NCBI GenBank assembly: GCA_913055905.1
Contig: CAJXLB010000003.1
Span: forward strand, 186,001-250,000
Direction of reading: 5' to 3'
Source: an uncultured Winogradskyella sp.
GTDB lineage: Bacteria > Bacteroidota > Bacteroidia > Flavobacteriales > Flavobacteriaceae
DNA length: 64,000 nt
The notes under the pieces are model-generated. The model saw nothing but the letters and a program-made list of their open reading frames with translations. It ran no database searches and had not been told where the DNA came from. Both the position numbers and the translations under genes were made by a program. Of the stretch, positions 43,420 through 51,586 are shown piece after piece (the stretch's first letter is position 1; each line of letters begins with the position of its first letter).

Positions 43420-43488
43420 CATAGCAATTTAAAAATAAATTGCTACTGCTATTAATCAATAACCATCAACCACAATTTGATTAATAGC
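43414..43488 (-). repeat. Two hairpins downstream of the fasciclin gene
   Basis: AGCAATTTA (43423-43431) pairs with TAAATTGCT (43436-43444). GCTATTAATCA (43448-43458) pairs with TGATTAATAGC (43478-43488). Both are perfect, and the second has a 19-base loop. They lie between the fasciclin stop and the terminator, in its 3' untranslated region. The first hairpin adjoins and overlaps copy B of the 17-base repeat (43414-43430). They may stabilise the mRNA. Confidence 0.5.
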
Positions 43489-43527
43489 GCTGCAGTAATA
43501 CGCATAAAACTATCAATACACTAAAAC

Positions 43528-44040
43528 TTATTTAGGCATTACTACAGTATCAATTACATGAATCACTCCATTACTTCCTTTTACATCAGTCGCTGTGATT
43601 TCACTGTAATTGCCGTTTTGATCTTTTAACCAAATCTTGTTGTCTTTTTGCATTACCGTTAATACTTGTCCGTTTAATGCTTTAACCTCTACGGTACCAT
43701 TACCTTTCTTTAAAGCAGCAACAACATCGCTAGCCATTAATTTAGATGGCACAACGTGGTAGGTTAAAACATTTGCCAATGCTTTTTTATTTTCTGGTTG
43801 AAGTAAACTATTTAGGGCATTTTTATCAACCTTTGCAAAAGCTTCATTGGTTGGAGCGAATACCGTAAAAGGTCCTTCTCCTTGTAGTGCGCCTACTAGG
43901 TCAGCTGCTTTTAAAGCTGTTACCAGAGTAGAAAAATTATCATTGCTTACAGCAACATCTACAATTGTCTTTTGTGCATTTACTTTTTGTCCGAATGTAA
44001 GCGCTGCAAACGTGGCTAAAACTAGAATAAATTTTTTCAT
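43528..44040 (-). CDS. Fasciclin domain-containing secreted protein
   Basis: A 170-residue protein with a signal peptide (MKKFILVLATFAALTFGQKV). One FAS1 domain occupies about 25-168: DVAVSNDNFSTLVTALKAAD, GPFTVFAPTNEAF, NVLTYHVVPSKLMASDV and NGVIHVIDTVVMPK. These match the H1 and H2 boxes. FAS1 proteins mediate adhesion to surfaces or other cells. It is divergent from an ECF sigma gene that probably controls it, with a 7-bp inverted repeat in the shared region. Confidence 0.93.
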   Translation of the reverse strand: MKKFILVLATFAALTFGQKVNAQKTIVDVAVSNDNFSTLVTALKAADLVGALQGEGPFTVFAPTNEAFAKVDKNALNSLLQPENKKALANVLTYHVVPSKLMASDVVAALKKGNGTVEVKALNGQVLTVMQKDNKIWLKDQNGNYSEITATDVKGSNGVIHVIDTVVMPK

Positions 44041-44068
44041 GATTTTTTTAATTTATGGTTAAACTATG

Positions 44069-44093
44069 AGCACTTATTTTTTTTTGAAGTGCT
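44069..44093. promoter_or_regulatory. Inverted repeat in the fasciclin/ECF sigma divergent region
   Basis: AGCACTT at 44069-44075 and AAGTGCT at 44087-44093 are perfect 7-bp inverted copies 11 bp apart, centred near 44081, about 40 bp before the fasciclin ATG. The position fits an operator or an ECF promoter element for the fasciclin gene. Confidence 0.4.
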
Positions 44094-44165
44094 TTCATTT
44101 ATATTTACACATGCTCACCACCTTTGGATGAGTGTTTAACCTTTTTTGGGAAATCTTTAACACTA

Positions 44166-44723
44166 ATGCAAGACGATTCAACGCTTATATCTCGATTACA
44201 ACAACGCGATGAGCAGGCCTTGTCAGCACTTTACGATAAATACTCTGGTGCTATATACGGTGTAATTCTAAAAATGACCAAAGATGAAACCAGGGCAAAA
44301 GACCTTCTACAAGAGACCTTTATTACGGTTTGGGAAAAGTCTTATCAATACGACCCTAAAAAAGGAAGGTTCTACACATGGGTCTACAGAATTGCCAAAA
44401 ACAAGGTGTTAAATTTTCTGAGAAAACCTGTAAAACTCATCCAAACAGATGATTTTAGTGTATATAAACAAAAAGAAGCACCTATTTCATTTGAAGCTGA
44501 ACATTTAGAATTAAAAGGAGCTTTGACAACATTAAAGGAACACCATAAGACAGCCATAGAAATGGTTTACTTTAAAGGATTAACCCATAGAGAGGCGCAT
44601 GAAGAAATGGGAGTGCCTTTGGGAACATTTAAGTCTTATGTGAGACAGGCATTAAAAGAACTAAGAGCCTCTTATGGAAAAATGATGCTATTAATAATGT
44701 TCCTTATCATATACGGTATATGA
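44166..44723 (+). CDS. ECF-type RNA polymerase sigma factor
   Basis: A 185-residue sigma-70 family factor. Region 2 (about 10-80) includes ALSALYDKYSGAIYGVIL and DLLQETFITVWEKSYQYDP, then the WVYRIAKNKVLNFLR helix. Region 4 (about 115-170) has LKEHHKTAIEMVYFKGLTHR, EAHEEMGVPLGTFKSYVRQA, then LKELR. The start is taken at the ATG at 44166. Its stop overlaps the ATG of the next gene by 4 bp (ATGA), so translation is coupled to the anti-sigma gene. The likely target is the divergent fasciclin gene plus its own operon. Confidence 0.93.
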   Translation: MQDDSTLISRLQQRDEQALSALYDKYSGAIYGVILKMTKDETRAKDLLQETFITVWEKSYQYDPKKGRFYTWVYRIAKNKVLNFLRKPVKLIQTDDFSVYKQKEAPISFEAEHLELKGALTTLKEHHKTAIEMVYFKGLTHREAHEEMGVPLGTFKSYVRQALKELRASYGKMMLLIMFLIIYGI

Positions 44724-45511
44724 AAATGATGGACAAGAAAAAAATAATAGAAGATGGCATCTTGGAGCAATATATCCTTGGGGAATTGCATCCAAGCGAT
44801 GAGCGCTATATTGAACAATTATTGGCTTCTGACCCTGAACTAAAACAGCATTTCGATACACTTGAAGCAGATTTTGAAACCTTAGGATTAGAAAATGCCG
44901 TAGTTCCGCCTCCAATGGTAAAAAATGAATTACTGTCCAGGGCCACAGCTTTAAAATCAGAGGGCGTAAAGCAACCAACAGCATCGAAAGCTAGTCGATT
45001 TAAATTTTATTTTGCCGTAGCGGCCAGTTTTTCGGCCTTGTTCTTGGCCACATCCATTTGGTTGTATTCCCAATTAAATAAGCTGGAAAGCGACGTTAAA
45101 ATGGTTGAAACTGAAAAACAAGACCTTAAAAAAGAACTCAACCAGCTTAGCGAAAGCTATGACACAACGGCCAAACTTTATGCGACACTTTCACATCCAG
45201 ATACCAAACAATATGTTTTAGAGGGCAATACTTTAATGCCTCAAGGAAAGGTCATTAGTTTTGTAAACCATGATTTAAAATCGGTTGTGATAAACACTGA
45301 AAGACTTCCCGAATTGGACGAGGCGCATAATTACCAAATGTGGGCAGATGTAGAAGGTGAAATGATTGATATGGGTGTCATTGACACTTCGCAATCCCTT
45401 GTGGCCATGAATTACATTGATGCGTCCGAATCGCTAAACATCACCATAGAACCTCGTGGCGGAAGCGAACATCCAACTGTAGAACGATTAGTTACCAATG
45501 TCTATCTTTAA
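44720..45511 (+). CDS. Anti-sigma factor, RskA-like, membrane-anchored
   Basis: A 263-residue protein with the cytosolic zinc-less anti-sigma domain at the start (EDGILEQYILGELHPSDERY, then EQLLASDPELKQHF), one membrane helix near 95-115 (FYFAVAASFSALFLATSIWL), a coiled-coil stretch (KLESDVKMVETEKQDLKKEL) and a periplasmic RskA C-terminal domain (YQMWADVEGEMIDMG). It would hold the ECF sigma at the membrane until a signal triggers cleavage or release. Its ATG overlaps the sigma stop. The RskA family call is strong; the signal is unknown. Confidence 0.9.
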   Translation: MKMMDKKKIIEDGILEQYILGELHPSDERYIEQLLASDPELKQHFDTLEADFETLGLENAVVPPPMVKNELLSRATALKSEGVKQPTASKASRFKFYFAVAASFSALFLATSIWLYSQLNKLESDVKMVETEKQDLKKELNQLSESYDTTAKLYATLSHPDTKQYVLEGNTLMPQGKVISFVNHDLKSVVINTERLPELDEAHNYQMWADVEGEMIDMGVIDTSQSLVAMNYIDASESLNITIEPRGGSEHPTVERLVTNVYL

Positions 45512-45533
45512 GGTTGTGGTTTATTCCTCCCAA

Positions 45534-46451
45534 TTACTCCAATAACAAATCTTCAAGGGCTGGTTTTAAATTTGCAAACTTGAATTGAAACCCTTCGTCT
45601 TCGATTTTTTTAGAGCAAACGCGCTGACTTTCAAATAAAAGTATATGCATTTCACCCAAAAAGAGTTTCATGGCAAACTTTGGAATATTGGGTAATATTA
45701 AAGGTTTTTCAAGTACTTCAGCTACTGATTTTGTAAGGTCCTTATTGGTCACAGGGTTTGGTGCCACACCGTTAAAAATTCCTTCAAGATTATTTTCCAG
45801 CGTGTACAAAAACAGACTTGCCAAATCCCTGAGATGAATCCAACTTTGCCATTGATCTCCGCTACCAAAAGCAGCTCCTGCACCAAGTTTTACAGGCTTA
45901 ACAATTTCTGGAAGTGCACCTCCATCATTAGCCAAAACTAGACCTATCCTAATTTTAGTAAGCTTACAACCTAAGTCTTTAAAACCATCAACGGCAGACT
46001 CCCAAGCCACCACAACATCGCCCAAGAAAGATTTTGAAATTTCCTGGGATTCCTCATCGTAATATTTGGTAAGATTAGAAGGATAAATACCTATAGCACT
46101 GGCCGACACAACATGTTCAATGTTGTAATCGTTAAAACGTATGGTATGTTGCAGCAGTTCGGCAGATTTGGTACGACTTTCCAAGATTTCCTTTTTGTAA
46201 CTCGCTGTCCACCGTTTGGAAATGGACGCACCTACAAGGTTGATAATAGCATCGACACCTTCAAGACAGGTTTTATCAATTTCGCCTTTGGTTGGGTTCC
46301 AATAAAACCCTTTATAATTATTATCCTGGGATAGTTTGGATTTTGAAGTCGTGAGGTAATTTACATCTATGCCAAGGTTGTGGCATTGCCTAACAATCTC
46401 TTGTCCTATTAAACCAGTGGCTCCTGTTATTAAAACCCTATTATATTTCAT
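45534..46451 (-). CDS. TIGR01777 family epimerase/NAD-dependent oxidoreductase
   Basis: A 305-residue protein with a Rossmann start (VLITGATGLIGQEIVRQC), a typical EDCDAIINLVGAS-like stretch read here as GVDAIINLVGASISKRW, and VVSASAIGIYP near residue 115. The C-terminal DUF1731 part holds WIHLRDLASLFLY and FNGVAPNPVTNKDL. It belongs to the extended SDR family close to YfcH/SulA-like proteins and is thought to bind NADP. No physiological substrate is known. It converges with the anti-sigma gene. Confidence 0.9.
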   Translation of the reverse strand: MKYNRVLITGATGLIGQEIVRQCHNLGIDVNYLTTSKSKLSQDNNYKGFYWNPTKGEIDKTCLEGVDAIINLVGASISKRWTASYKKEILESRTKSAELLQHTIRFNDYNIEHVVSASAIGIYPSNLTKYYDEESQEISKSFLGDVVVAWESAVDGFKDLGCKLTKIRIGLVLANDGGALPEIVKPVKLGAGAAFGSGDQWQSWIHLRDLASLFLYTLENNLEGIFNGVAPNPVTNKDLTKSVAEVLEKPLILPNIPKFAMKLFLGEMHILLFESQRVCSKKIEDEGFQFKFANLKPALEDLLLE

Positions 46452-46594
46452 AAGGCAAAGATACTGAAGGCAAGAGGCTGGTTTGGAGACTTTAAATTGG
46501 ATTTAACGTTTGCTGAAAGGAAAACAACTAAAGCCTTAAAATAATTAACAGTAATCTCAATGCGATTAATGAGATTACTCAGGATGGAACAGGA

Positions 46595-47290
46595 CTAATT
46601 GCTTGTAGATAATTTGCGCGCTCGTAACATTTCTCGTTTTCCAGGAGGTCCAGGTAAACGCTCTACCTTAAAACCAACAGCTTCCATAGCGCGTCTTACA
46701 CTTCCTTTTGCCGAATAGGTAACCAACATGCCGCTTTCCTGAAGTGCCTCGTACATTTTAGAAAAAATACGTTCTGTCCATAATTCTGGTTGTACGCGCG
46801 CTCCAAAAGCGTCGAAATATATGATATGGAATTGATTGGAAATGGCAATATCCTGAAACTTCATTTGACGTTTTGTCAATGTAAAATCAGAACTTAGATG
46901 CTGTTGGCCTTCCCATTCACAAGCGTGTAAGGTTTTAAACACATCGGCATGCGCAGAGGATATTAATTCAGGATAATTCAATTGGTTTATTTCGTCCCAT
47001 TGCACAGGAAAAGCCTCAATACCAGTGTAGACGATTGGAATTTGAAGACTTTCGGCTTTTACGAACGTCAAAAAGGCATTTAATCCGGTGCCAAAACCAA
47101 TTTCAAGAATATTAATTGCAGATTCTGAAGTAGTCCGTCTAATCTCTGAATCAAAAAAAAGCAAACCGTGTTTTATAAAAACATGATTTGCTTCTTGTAT
47201 GGCACCATGGACGGAATGGTATTGCTCGTTCCATTCTTCAATTTGAATGGTTTTAGAACCGTCTTTGGTTGTGATAATCTTTCGTTTCAA
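46595..47290 (-). CDS. mnmD: tRNA (5-methylaminomethyl-2-thiouridylate)-methyltransferase MnmD
   Basis: A 231-residue SAM-dependent methyltransferase for the wobble uridine of tRNAs; in many bacteria it is a stand-alone half of bifunctional MnmC. The motif I region is EIGFGTGLNAFL near residue 72, the phosphate region IIYFDAFGARVQPELWTE, and the end YSAKGSVRRAMEAVGF and LPGPPGKREMLRA. The last two are diagnostic for the MnmC/DUF752 fold. The start is TTG at 47290, since no ATG is in frame before the domain. It is transcribed behind the CxxCH lipoprotein gene. Confidence 0.9.
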   Translation of the reverse strand: MKRKIITTKDGSKTIQIEEWNEQYHSVHGAIQEANHVFIKHGLLFFDSEIRRTTSESAINILEIGFGTGLNAFLTFVKAESLQIPIVYTGIEAFPVQWDEINQLNYPELISSAHADVFKTLHACEWEGQQHLSSDFTLTKRQMKFQDIAISNQFHIIYFDAFGARVQPELWTERIFSKMYEALQESGMLVTYSAKGSVRRAMEAVGFKVERLPGPPGKREMLRARKLSTSN

Positions 47291-47296
47291 AAAAAC

Positions 47297-47755
47297 TTAT
47301 TGAATCAGAAGTTTTTTAATACGCGGTATTGGGCCTGTACATTCAGTCTTATGACAGGACAGACAATTATTGATTGCCGCATTGTAACGCAATTTTAAAT
47401 CTTCACTCGAGAGGGAGTCTGTGACTTGCTTCTGGGATTCGATGAAAACATCAACAACTTTTTGCCAAGCCTCACTCCTATGCTTGCCCTTTGTCATTTC
47501 TGCCGTATGCATAGTCATTAAGTCCAAAGGCATTTGGGTTGGGATTTCGCCATTTTCAATCTGCGATTTTATGCCTTCGTTGTAGGCATATAACGCATTC
47601 ATGAAATTAGCCATCTCAGAAGGTTGGTACATAATGTATTCCTTTGGTTCTGAAACAACCTCTTCGTGTTCTGTCTTGTTGTCTTTACAAGCTGAGGTCA
47701 AAAAGACAACCACAAGAAGAATCCTGGCGAATTTATTGTTTAAGAAGAACGCCAT
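47297..47755 (-). CDS. Lipoprotein with a single CxxCH motif
   Basis: A 152-residue lipoprotein. The start is placed at the ATG at 47755; a signal segment (ARILLVVVFLTSACKDN) carries a lipobox with Cys. The mature part is helical. Near the end NNCLSCHKTECTGPI has the CxxCH heme-c binding motif, with downstream Cys. This is a minimal monoheme cytochrome-like protein, but no axial Met is obvious. It overlaps the upstream DUF4920 gene by 23 bp and is followed after 6 bp by mnmD. Its function is unknown. Confidence 0.72.
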   Translation of the reverse strand: MAFFLNNKFARILLVVVFLTSACKDNKTEHEEVVSEPKEYIMYQPSEMANFMNALYAYNEGIKSQIENGEIPTQMPLDLMTMHTAEMTKGKHRSEAWQKVVDVFIESQKQVTDSLSSEDLKLRYNAAINNCLSCHKTECTGPIPRIKKLLIQ

Positions 47756-48236
47756 CGGCTTCAAATCTGTATTCTAATTTAGGCTCAGTAATGGCAGCTA
47801 TCTCTTCTTCAGATTTTCCAGCATCTTCGGCATAATGTCTTAATTCATCAACAGACGTTTCTGTGACGAAAGCTTTTCCGTTAATAACTACTTCACCTTC
47901 AGCATTTAAAGGCATAAAGAATCCATAATCTTTAAACTTCACCATGACTTGATGCTCTTCGTCTAAATCAAGGGTCATCCAGCATCCTTTCATCGAACAA
48001 ACTTCCTTAATCTGACCACGCATTTTTGTCATTATGGTATCGCCTTCTTTAAGGTTGTTGTATTTTTCAAGCATACCTTTTGCGTCCAAGGCATCGGCAT
48101 CATTTATTTCGTCACCAAATGAGGCATAAGCGATGTCTTGTTTTACCTCTGTCTTTGTTTCTTCTGTCTCTTTGTTATTGTCTTTACAAGCAAAAGTCAG
48201 TGTTATCACAAATAGAATTAGAACTAATTTCTTCAT
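47733..48236 (-). CDS. DUF4920 family lipoprotein
   Basis: A 167-residue lipoprotein. The ATG at 48236 starts the signal (MKKLVLILFVITLTFACKDN). The mature part matches DUF4920: MRGQIKEVCSMKGCWMTLDL (pair of Cys), VKFKDYGFFMPLNAEGEVVI and KLEYRFEADGVLLK. The CxxxxC arrangement suggests metal or heme coordination, which is inference. It is the first gene of the run with the CxxCH lipoprotein and mnmD, and it is divergent from ilvE. Confidence 0.82.
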   Translation of the reverse strand: MKKLVLILFVITLTFACKDNNKETEETKTEVKQDIAYASFGDEINDADALDAKGMLEKYNNLKEGDTIMTKMRGQIKEVCSMKGCWMTLDLDEEHQVMVKFKDYGFFMPLNAEGEVVINGKAFVTETSVDELRHYAEDAGKSEEEIAAITEPKLEYRFEADGVLLKQ

Positions 48237-48325
48237 TTTTATAGTGTTTAATATCGATTTAATTGTGGATGCAAACTTACGGAATATTAAGATAATATTA
48301 CCTTTTTTTAACGCTAATGATTTCT

Positions 48326-48333
48326 TACTTTTG
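48326..48333 (+). promoter_or_regulatory. Possible -7 element for ilvE
   Basis: TACTTTTG fits TAnnTTTG. The RNA start would be near 48340, giving a leader of about 17 bases. A clear TTG at -33 is missing; TTA is there instead. Confidence 0.4.
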
Positions 48334-48356
48334 CACGGCATTTAAATCGTAAATTG

Positions 48357-49427
48357 ATGAGTCAACCTAGCCTTAACGAAATCGTTGTAGTAAAATCAGA
48401 AACGTCTAAAATAAATGATGTAGATTTTGATAATCTCATCTTTGGCCGCGTATTTACAGACCATATGTTTGTATGCGATTTTGAGAACGGCAAGTGGCAA
48501 ACGCCACAGATTATGCCTTATCAGCCTATGACTATTGAGCCCTCGGCTAGGGTATTTCACTATGGGCAGGCTGTTTTTGAAGGTATGAAAGCCTACAAAG
48601 ATGACGATGGTAAAATCTTTTTGTTTAGGCCTGACCAAAACTTTAAACGTATTAATAGATCGGCAGCGCGCTTGGCGATTCCAGAATTTCCAGAAGGTTA
48701 TTTCTTCAAAGGTTTGGAAACCTTATTGAAATTAGATAGCGATTGGATAAAACCTGGCGTGGGCAATTCCATGTACATTAGACCCTTTGTTATTGCCACG
48801 GAACCTGCGATTTCGGCATCTCCAGCGAACGCTTATCGCTTTATGATAATTCTTTCTCCTGCTAAAGCTTACTACAATGAGCCTGTACGTGTTCTATTTG
48901 CTGAAAAGTACAGTAGATCGGCAGATGGTGGTGTAGGATTCGCCAAAGCAGCAGGAAACTACGCGGCTCAATTTTACCCAACAAGTTTGGCACAGAAGAA
49001 AGGATTTCAACAGATTATATGGACGGATGCCAATACGCACGAATATCTCGAGGAAGCCGGTACCATGAATATATTCTTTAGGGTTAATGACAAGTTGATT
49101 ACCGCGCCTAATAACGATAGGATTTTAGATGGTGTTACTCGAAAAAGTGTCATTACATTGGCCAAAGATTTAGGCATTGAATGCGAAGTGAGACGCGTTA
49201 GCGTTAAGGAGATAAAGCAAGCTGCAAAAGATGGCAGCCTCAAAGAAATTTTTGGAGCAGGTACTGCGGCAGTTATTAGTCCGGTTTCTGCCTTTGAGCA
49301 TGCCGATGAGGTTTTTGAGCTCGAACAACTGGATAATTCTTACGCCTCTCTATTCAAGGAGAAATTGATGAACATACAGCATAACATTGCTGATGATCCT
49401 TATGGGTGGCGCTACGAAATAAAATAA
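48357..49427 (+). CDS. ilvE: Branched-chain amino acid aminotransferase
   Basis: A 356-residue fold-type IV PLP enzyme that interconverts leucine, isoleucine and valine with their 2-oxo acids. The layout fits the longer BCAT group (eukaryote-like): GQAVFEGMKAYKDDDGKIFL, FRPDQNFKRINRSAARL, RPFVIATEP, the substrate loop GVGFAKAAGNYAAQFYP, EEAGTMNIFF, and GAGTAAVISPV. The start is the ATG at 48357 (the TTG just before is possible). It is followed by a strong bidirectional terminator. Confidence 0.95.
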   Translation: MSQPSLNEIVVVKSETSKINDVDFDNLIFGRVFTDHMFVCDFENGKWQTPQIMPYQPMTIEPSARVFHYGQAVFEGMKAYKDDDGKIFLFRPDQNFKRINRSAARLAIPEFPEGYFFKGLETLLKLDSDWIKPGVGNSMYIRPFVIATEPAISASPANAYRFMIILSPAKAYYNEPVRVLFAEKYSRSADGGVGFAKAAGNYAAQFYPTSLAQKKGFQQIIWTDANTHEYLEEAGTMNIFFRVNDKLITAPNNDRILDGVTRKSVITLAKDLGIECEVRRVSVKEIKQAAKDGSLKEIFGAGTAAVISPVSAFEHADEVFELEQLDNSYASLFKEKLMNIQHNIADDPYGWRYEIK

Positions 49428-49432
49428 AATTG

Positions 49433-49458
49433 AAAATCCGCTTAAAGCGGATTTTTTT
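49433..49458. terminator. Bidirectional terminator, ilvE / MazG-like
   Basis: AATCCGCT at 49435-49442, loop TAA, AGCGGATT at 49446-49453, with A and T runs on the two sides. It lies between the converging genes. Confidence 0.88.
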
Positions 49459-49843
49459 ATGATTTAAGTATGGCCTCAATATTGGGTTTAAAGTAATTAG
49501 GCCCTTTCAAGACTTTTCCGTCTTCACGATAAATGGGTTCTCCATCTTCTCCAAGTTTACTCATATTGCTACGCTGAATCTCTTCGAACACCTCTTCTAT
49601 TTTATGTTGTAGGCCGTGTTCAATAATGGTTCCGCAAAGTATATAAAGCATATCTCCTAGGGCATCGGCAACTTCGACCAGATCACCATCGTTGGCAGCC
49701 TCAAGGTATTCTTCATTTTCCTCACGCATTAACTTATAGCGCAGCATATTTTTTTCCAGGCCCAGATTGGCCTTGGGTGTTTCTCGATGCCCTATCTTAA
49801 AAGCAGTATGAAAGGCCTTAACCGCATTGATTTTATCTTGCAT
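49457..49843 (-). CDS. MazG-like nucleotide pyrophosphohydrolase
   Basis: A 128-residue enzyme of the all-alpha NTP pyrophosphatase group. The metal-binding helices contain LMREENEEYLEAANDGDLVEVADALGD in part: EExxE followed by ExxDAxGD. These are the hallmarks of MazG/phosphoribosyl-ATP pyrophosphatase-like proteins. The start is the ATG at 49843, preferred over the longer frame. The substrate may be dCTP, 8-oxo-dGTP or another NTP; it cannot be told. It is divergent from a 61-residue membrane protein gene. Confidence 0.82.
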   Translation of the reverse strand: MQDKINAVKAFHTAFKIGHRETPKANLGLEKNMLRYKLMREENEEYLEAANDGDLVEVADALGDMLYILCGTIIEHGLQHKIEEVFEEIQRSNMSKLGEDGEPIYREDGKVLKGPNYFKPNIEAILKS

Positions 49844-49851
49844 TGTTGGGA

Positions 49852-49881
49852 TTGTTTTAACAAGGATTATACGTAAATTTG
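49852..49881 (+). promoter_or_regulatory. Promoter for the 61-residue membrane protein gene
   Basis: TTG at 49852-49854, 19 bp spacer, TAAATTTG at 49874-49881. It is a perfect consensus match with a leader of about 10 bases before the ATG at 49897. Confidence 0.65.
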
Positions 49882-49896
49882 CATAAAAATACAGCA

Positions 49897-50082
49897 ATGT
49901 TTACAACTGGTCAATTGATTTTTGCGTTATTATTCTTTATCTCCTTTGTGGTTGTATTGGCCATTCAATATCGCAAAGACCGTAAACTGCATCGCCGTTA
50001 CTATAAAGGCACCGTTTGGATATTAATTGCTTTTATCGGTTTTATTGCCATGCTGGCTACCGTGAAGTTTTTGTTTATGTAA
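49897..50082 (+). CDS. Small two-pass membrane protein, unknown
   Basis: A 61-residue protein with the ATG at 49897. Two hydrophobic helices (MFTTGQLIFALLFFISFVVV and TVWILIAFIGFIAMLATVKF) flank a basic cytosolic loop (QYRKDRKLHRRYYKG). It is conserved-looking and has a full consensus promoter of its own. Its gene is followed 101 bp later by a DUF5723 gene. No function can be given. Confidence 0.75.
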   Translation: MFTTGQLIFALLFFISFVVVLAIQYRKDRKLHRRYYKGTVWILIAFIGFIAMLATVKFLFM

Positions 50083-50183
50083 AACAAAAAATAGACTTAA
50101 TCGTAATTCCAGTGTTTTTATCGAAAATCTCGTAAAATTTTATGCAATGGCCATTACCTTGTTTTTGTATTAAGCTATTTGTT

Positions 50184-51497
50184 ATGAGACATAATTTATT
50201 TTATTTAGTTTTTATATTCACTTCTTTATATGGATATTCGCAAAGCTACATCGGTCATACGGTAGATAATTATGCTGGTGTCCACGGTGTCATTTACAAT
50301 CCAGCCAATATTGTTGAATCCAATTTAAGAGCTGATATCAATTTAATATCGGGAAGTGTTTTTATAGACAATGACTACATTGGAATAGGCTTTAATGAGC
50401 TTTTTAATTCTGATGGGGATTTAGATGCTAGCCTAGAACGTTTTCCTAGCTCAGCAAATAATTTTGACATTAATATTGATGTACTAGGGCCATCCTTCAT
50501 GTTCAATCTAAATAAGAAAAGTAGCATAGGACTATCCACTCGTGTTAGGGTGATGACTAACCTAAACGAAATAGATGGAACTCTCTTTGAAACCATAGAA
50601 GATGGTTTTGATGACAATAGTGACTTTAATTTTAACCAACAGAATTTTACAGGAACAGCACACGCTTGGGCAGAAATTGGCCTAACCTATGGGCGCATTT
50701 TACTTGGCAAACAAAACCACTTGCTCACTGGTGCGGTAACCCTTAAGTATCTTCAAGGTGCTGGAAGTGCCTTTACAAGTGCTAGAAACCTAGAAGGCAC
50801 TTATGTTGATGCTACTGAAACATTAACCACAGATGGTGAGTTGGTCTATGGTACCTCAAATGATTTTGATAATGATAATATTGAATTTAGTGACTTAACC
50901 GGAGGCTTTGGTTTTGATATCGGTTTTGTTTATGAATGGCATCCAAACCGAGAGAGTGAAGATATTAGATATTTCCAAGACCCCTACAAATTAAAAATTG
51001 GGATTTCGGTTACAGATATAGGTTCGTTAAAATATGACGAAGCCGATGTTACTTTATATGATATGACGGCCACCGTAAATACAGCAACATTTGAGGATGA
51101 TGTCCAGGAGTTCTTGGATAACAACTACAACGCAACGGCTCAAAATCAAAATGTAACAATGCAATTACCAACAGCTTTACATCTGTTAGTAGACTATAGA
51201 GTAGCTAAAAAATGGCTCATTAGTGCACAGGCTGATTTGTCAATGGTAGCTGTTAATGAGCAATTTAACAATACCATTTCCAATATGGTTACGTTAATGC
51301 CTAGGTTTGAAAGTAAATGGTTAAGTGTCTTTGCTCCACTTAGCCTAAGGCAGTATGGTGGTTTTACAGCTGGAGCTGGATTACGGTTTGGCCCTTTAAG
51401 TGTAGGATCTGGTTCTATATTAAGTAAACTCTTATCGGATTCTACCCAATCGGCTGATGTGTTTTTTGGGCTTAAAATTCCACTTTATAGAAAATAG
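50184..51497 (+). CDS. DUF5723 family outer-membrane barrel-type protein
   Basis: A 437-residue exported protein; the ATG at 50184 opens a signal peptide (MRHNLFYLVFIFTSLYGYSQ). The start of the mature part (SYIGHTVDNYAGVHGVIYNP, then ANIVESNLRADINLISGS) is typical of DUF5723, a Bacteroidota family with an outer-membrane beta-barrel appearance. Alternating strands run to the end (LRQYGGFTAGAGLRFGPLSV, then VFFGLKIPLYR). The function is unknown; related proteins are often near gliding or envelope genes. A terminator lies 40 bp downstream. Confidence 0.8.
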   Translation: MRHNLFYLVFIFTSLYGYSQSYIGHTVDNYAGVHGVIYNPANIVESNLRADINLISGSVFIDNDYIGIGFNELFNSDGDLDASLERFPSSANNFDINIDVLGPSFMFNLNKKSSIGLSTRVRVMTNLNEIDGTLFETIEDGFDDNSDFNFNQQNFTGTAHAWAEIGLTYGRILLGKQNHLLTGAVTLKYLQGAGSAFTSARNLEGTYVDATETLTTDGELVYGTSNDFDNDNIEFSDLTGGFGFDIGFVYEWHPNRESEDIRYFQDPYKLKIGISVTDIGSLKYDEADVTLYDMTATVNTATFEDDVQEFLDNNYNATAQNQNVTMQLPTALHLLVDYRVAKKWLISAQADLSMVAVNEQFNNTISNMVTLMPRFESKWLSVFAPLSLRQYGGFTAGAGLRFGPLSVGSGSILSKLLSDSTQSADVFFGLKIPLYRK

Positions 51498-51536
51498 GTT
51501 TTGTCAAAAATTCATGGTCTAACCAGATAAAAAAAT

Positions 51537-51568
51537 AAAAAAAGCAACCAAACCGGTTGCTTTTTTTA
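51537..51568. terminator. Bidirectional terminator, DUF5723 / M49 peptidase
   Basis: AAAAGCAACC and GGTTGCTTTT (stems 51544-51549 and 51555-51560 plus A/T arms), with T and A runs on either side. It serves both converging genes. Confidence 0.85.
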
Positions 51569-51586
51569 TCTCTCTATTCTAGATAT

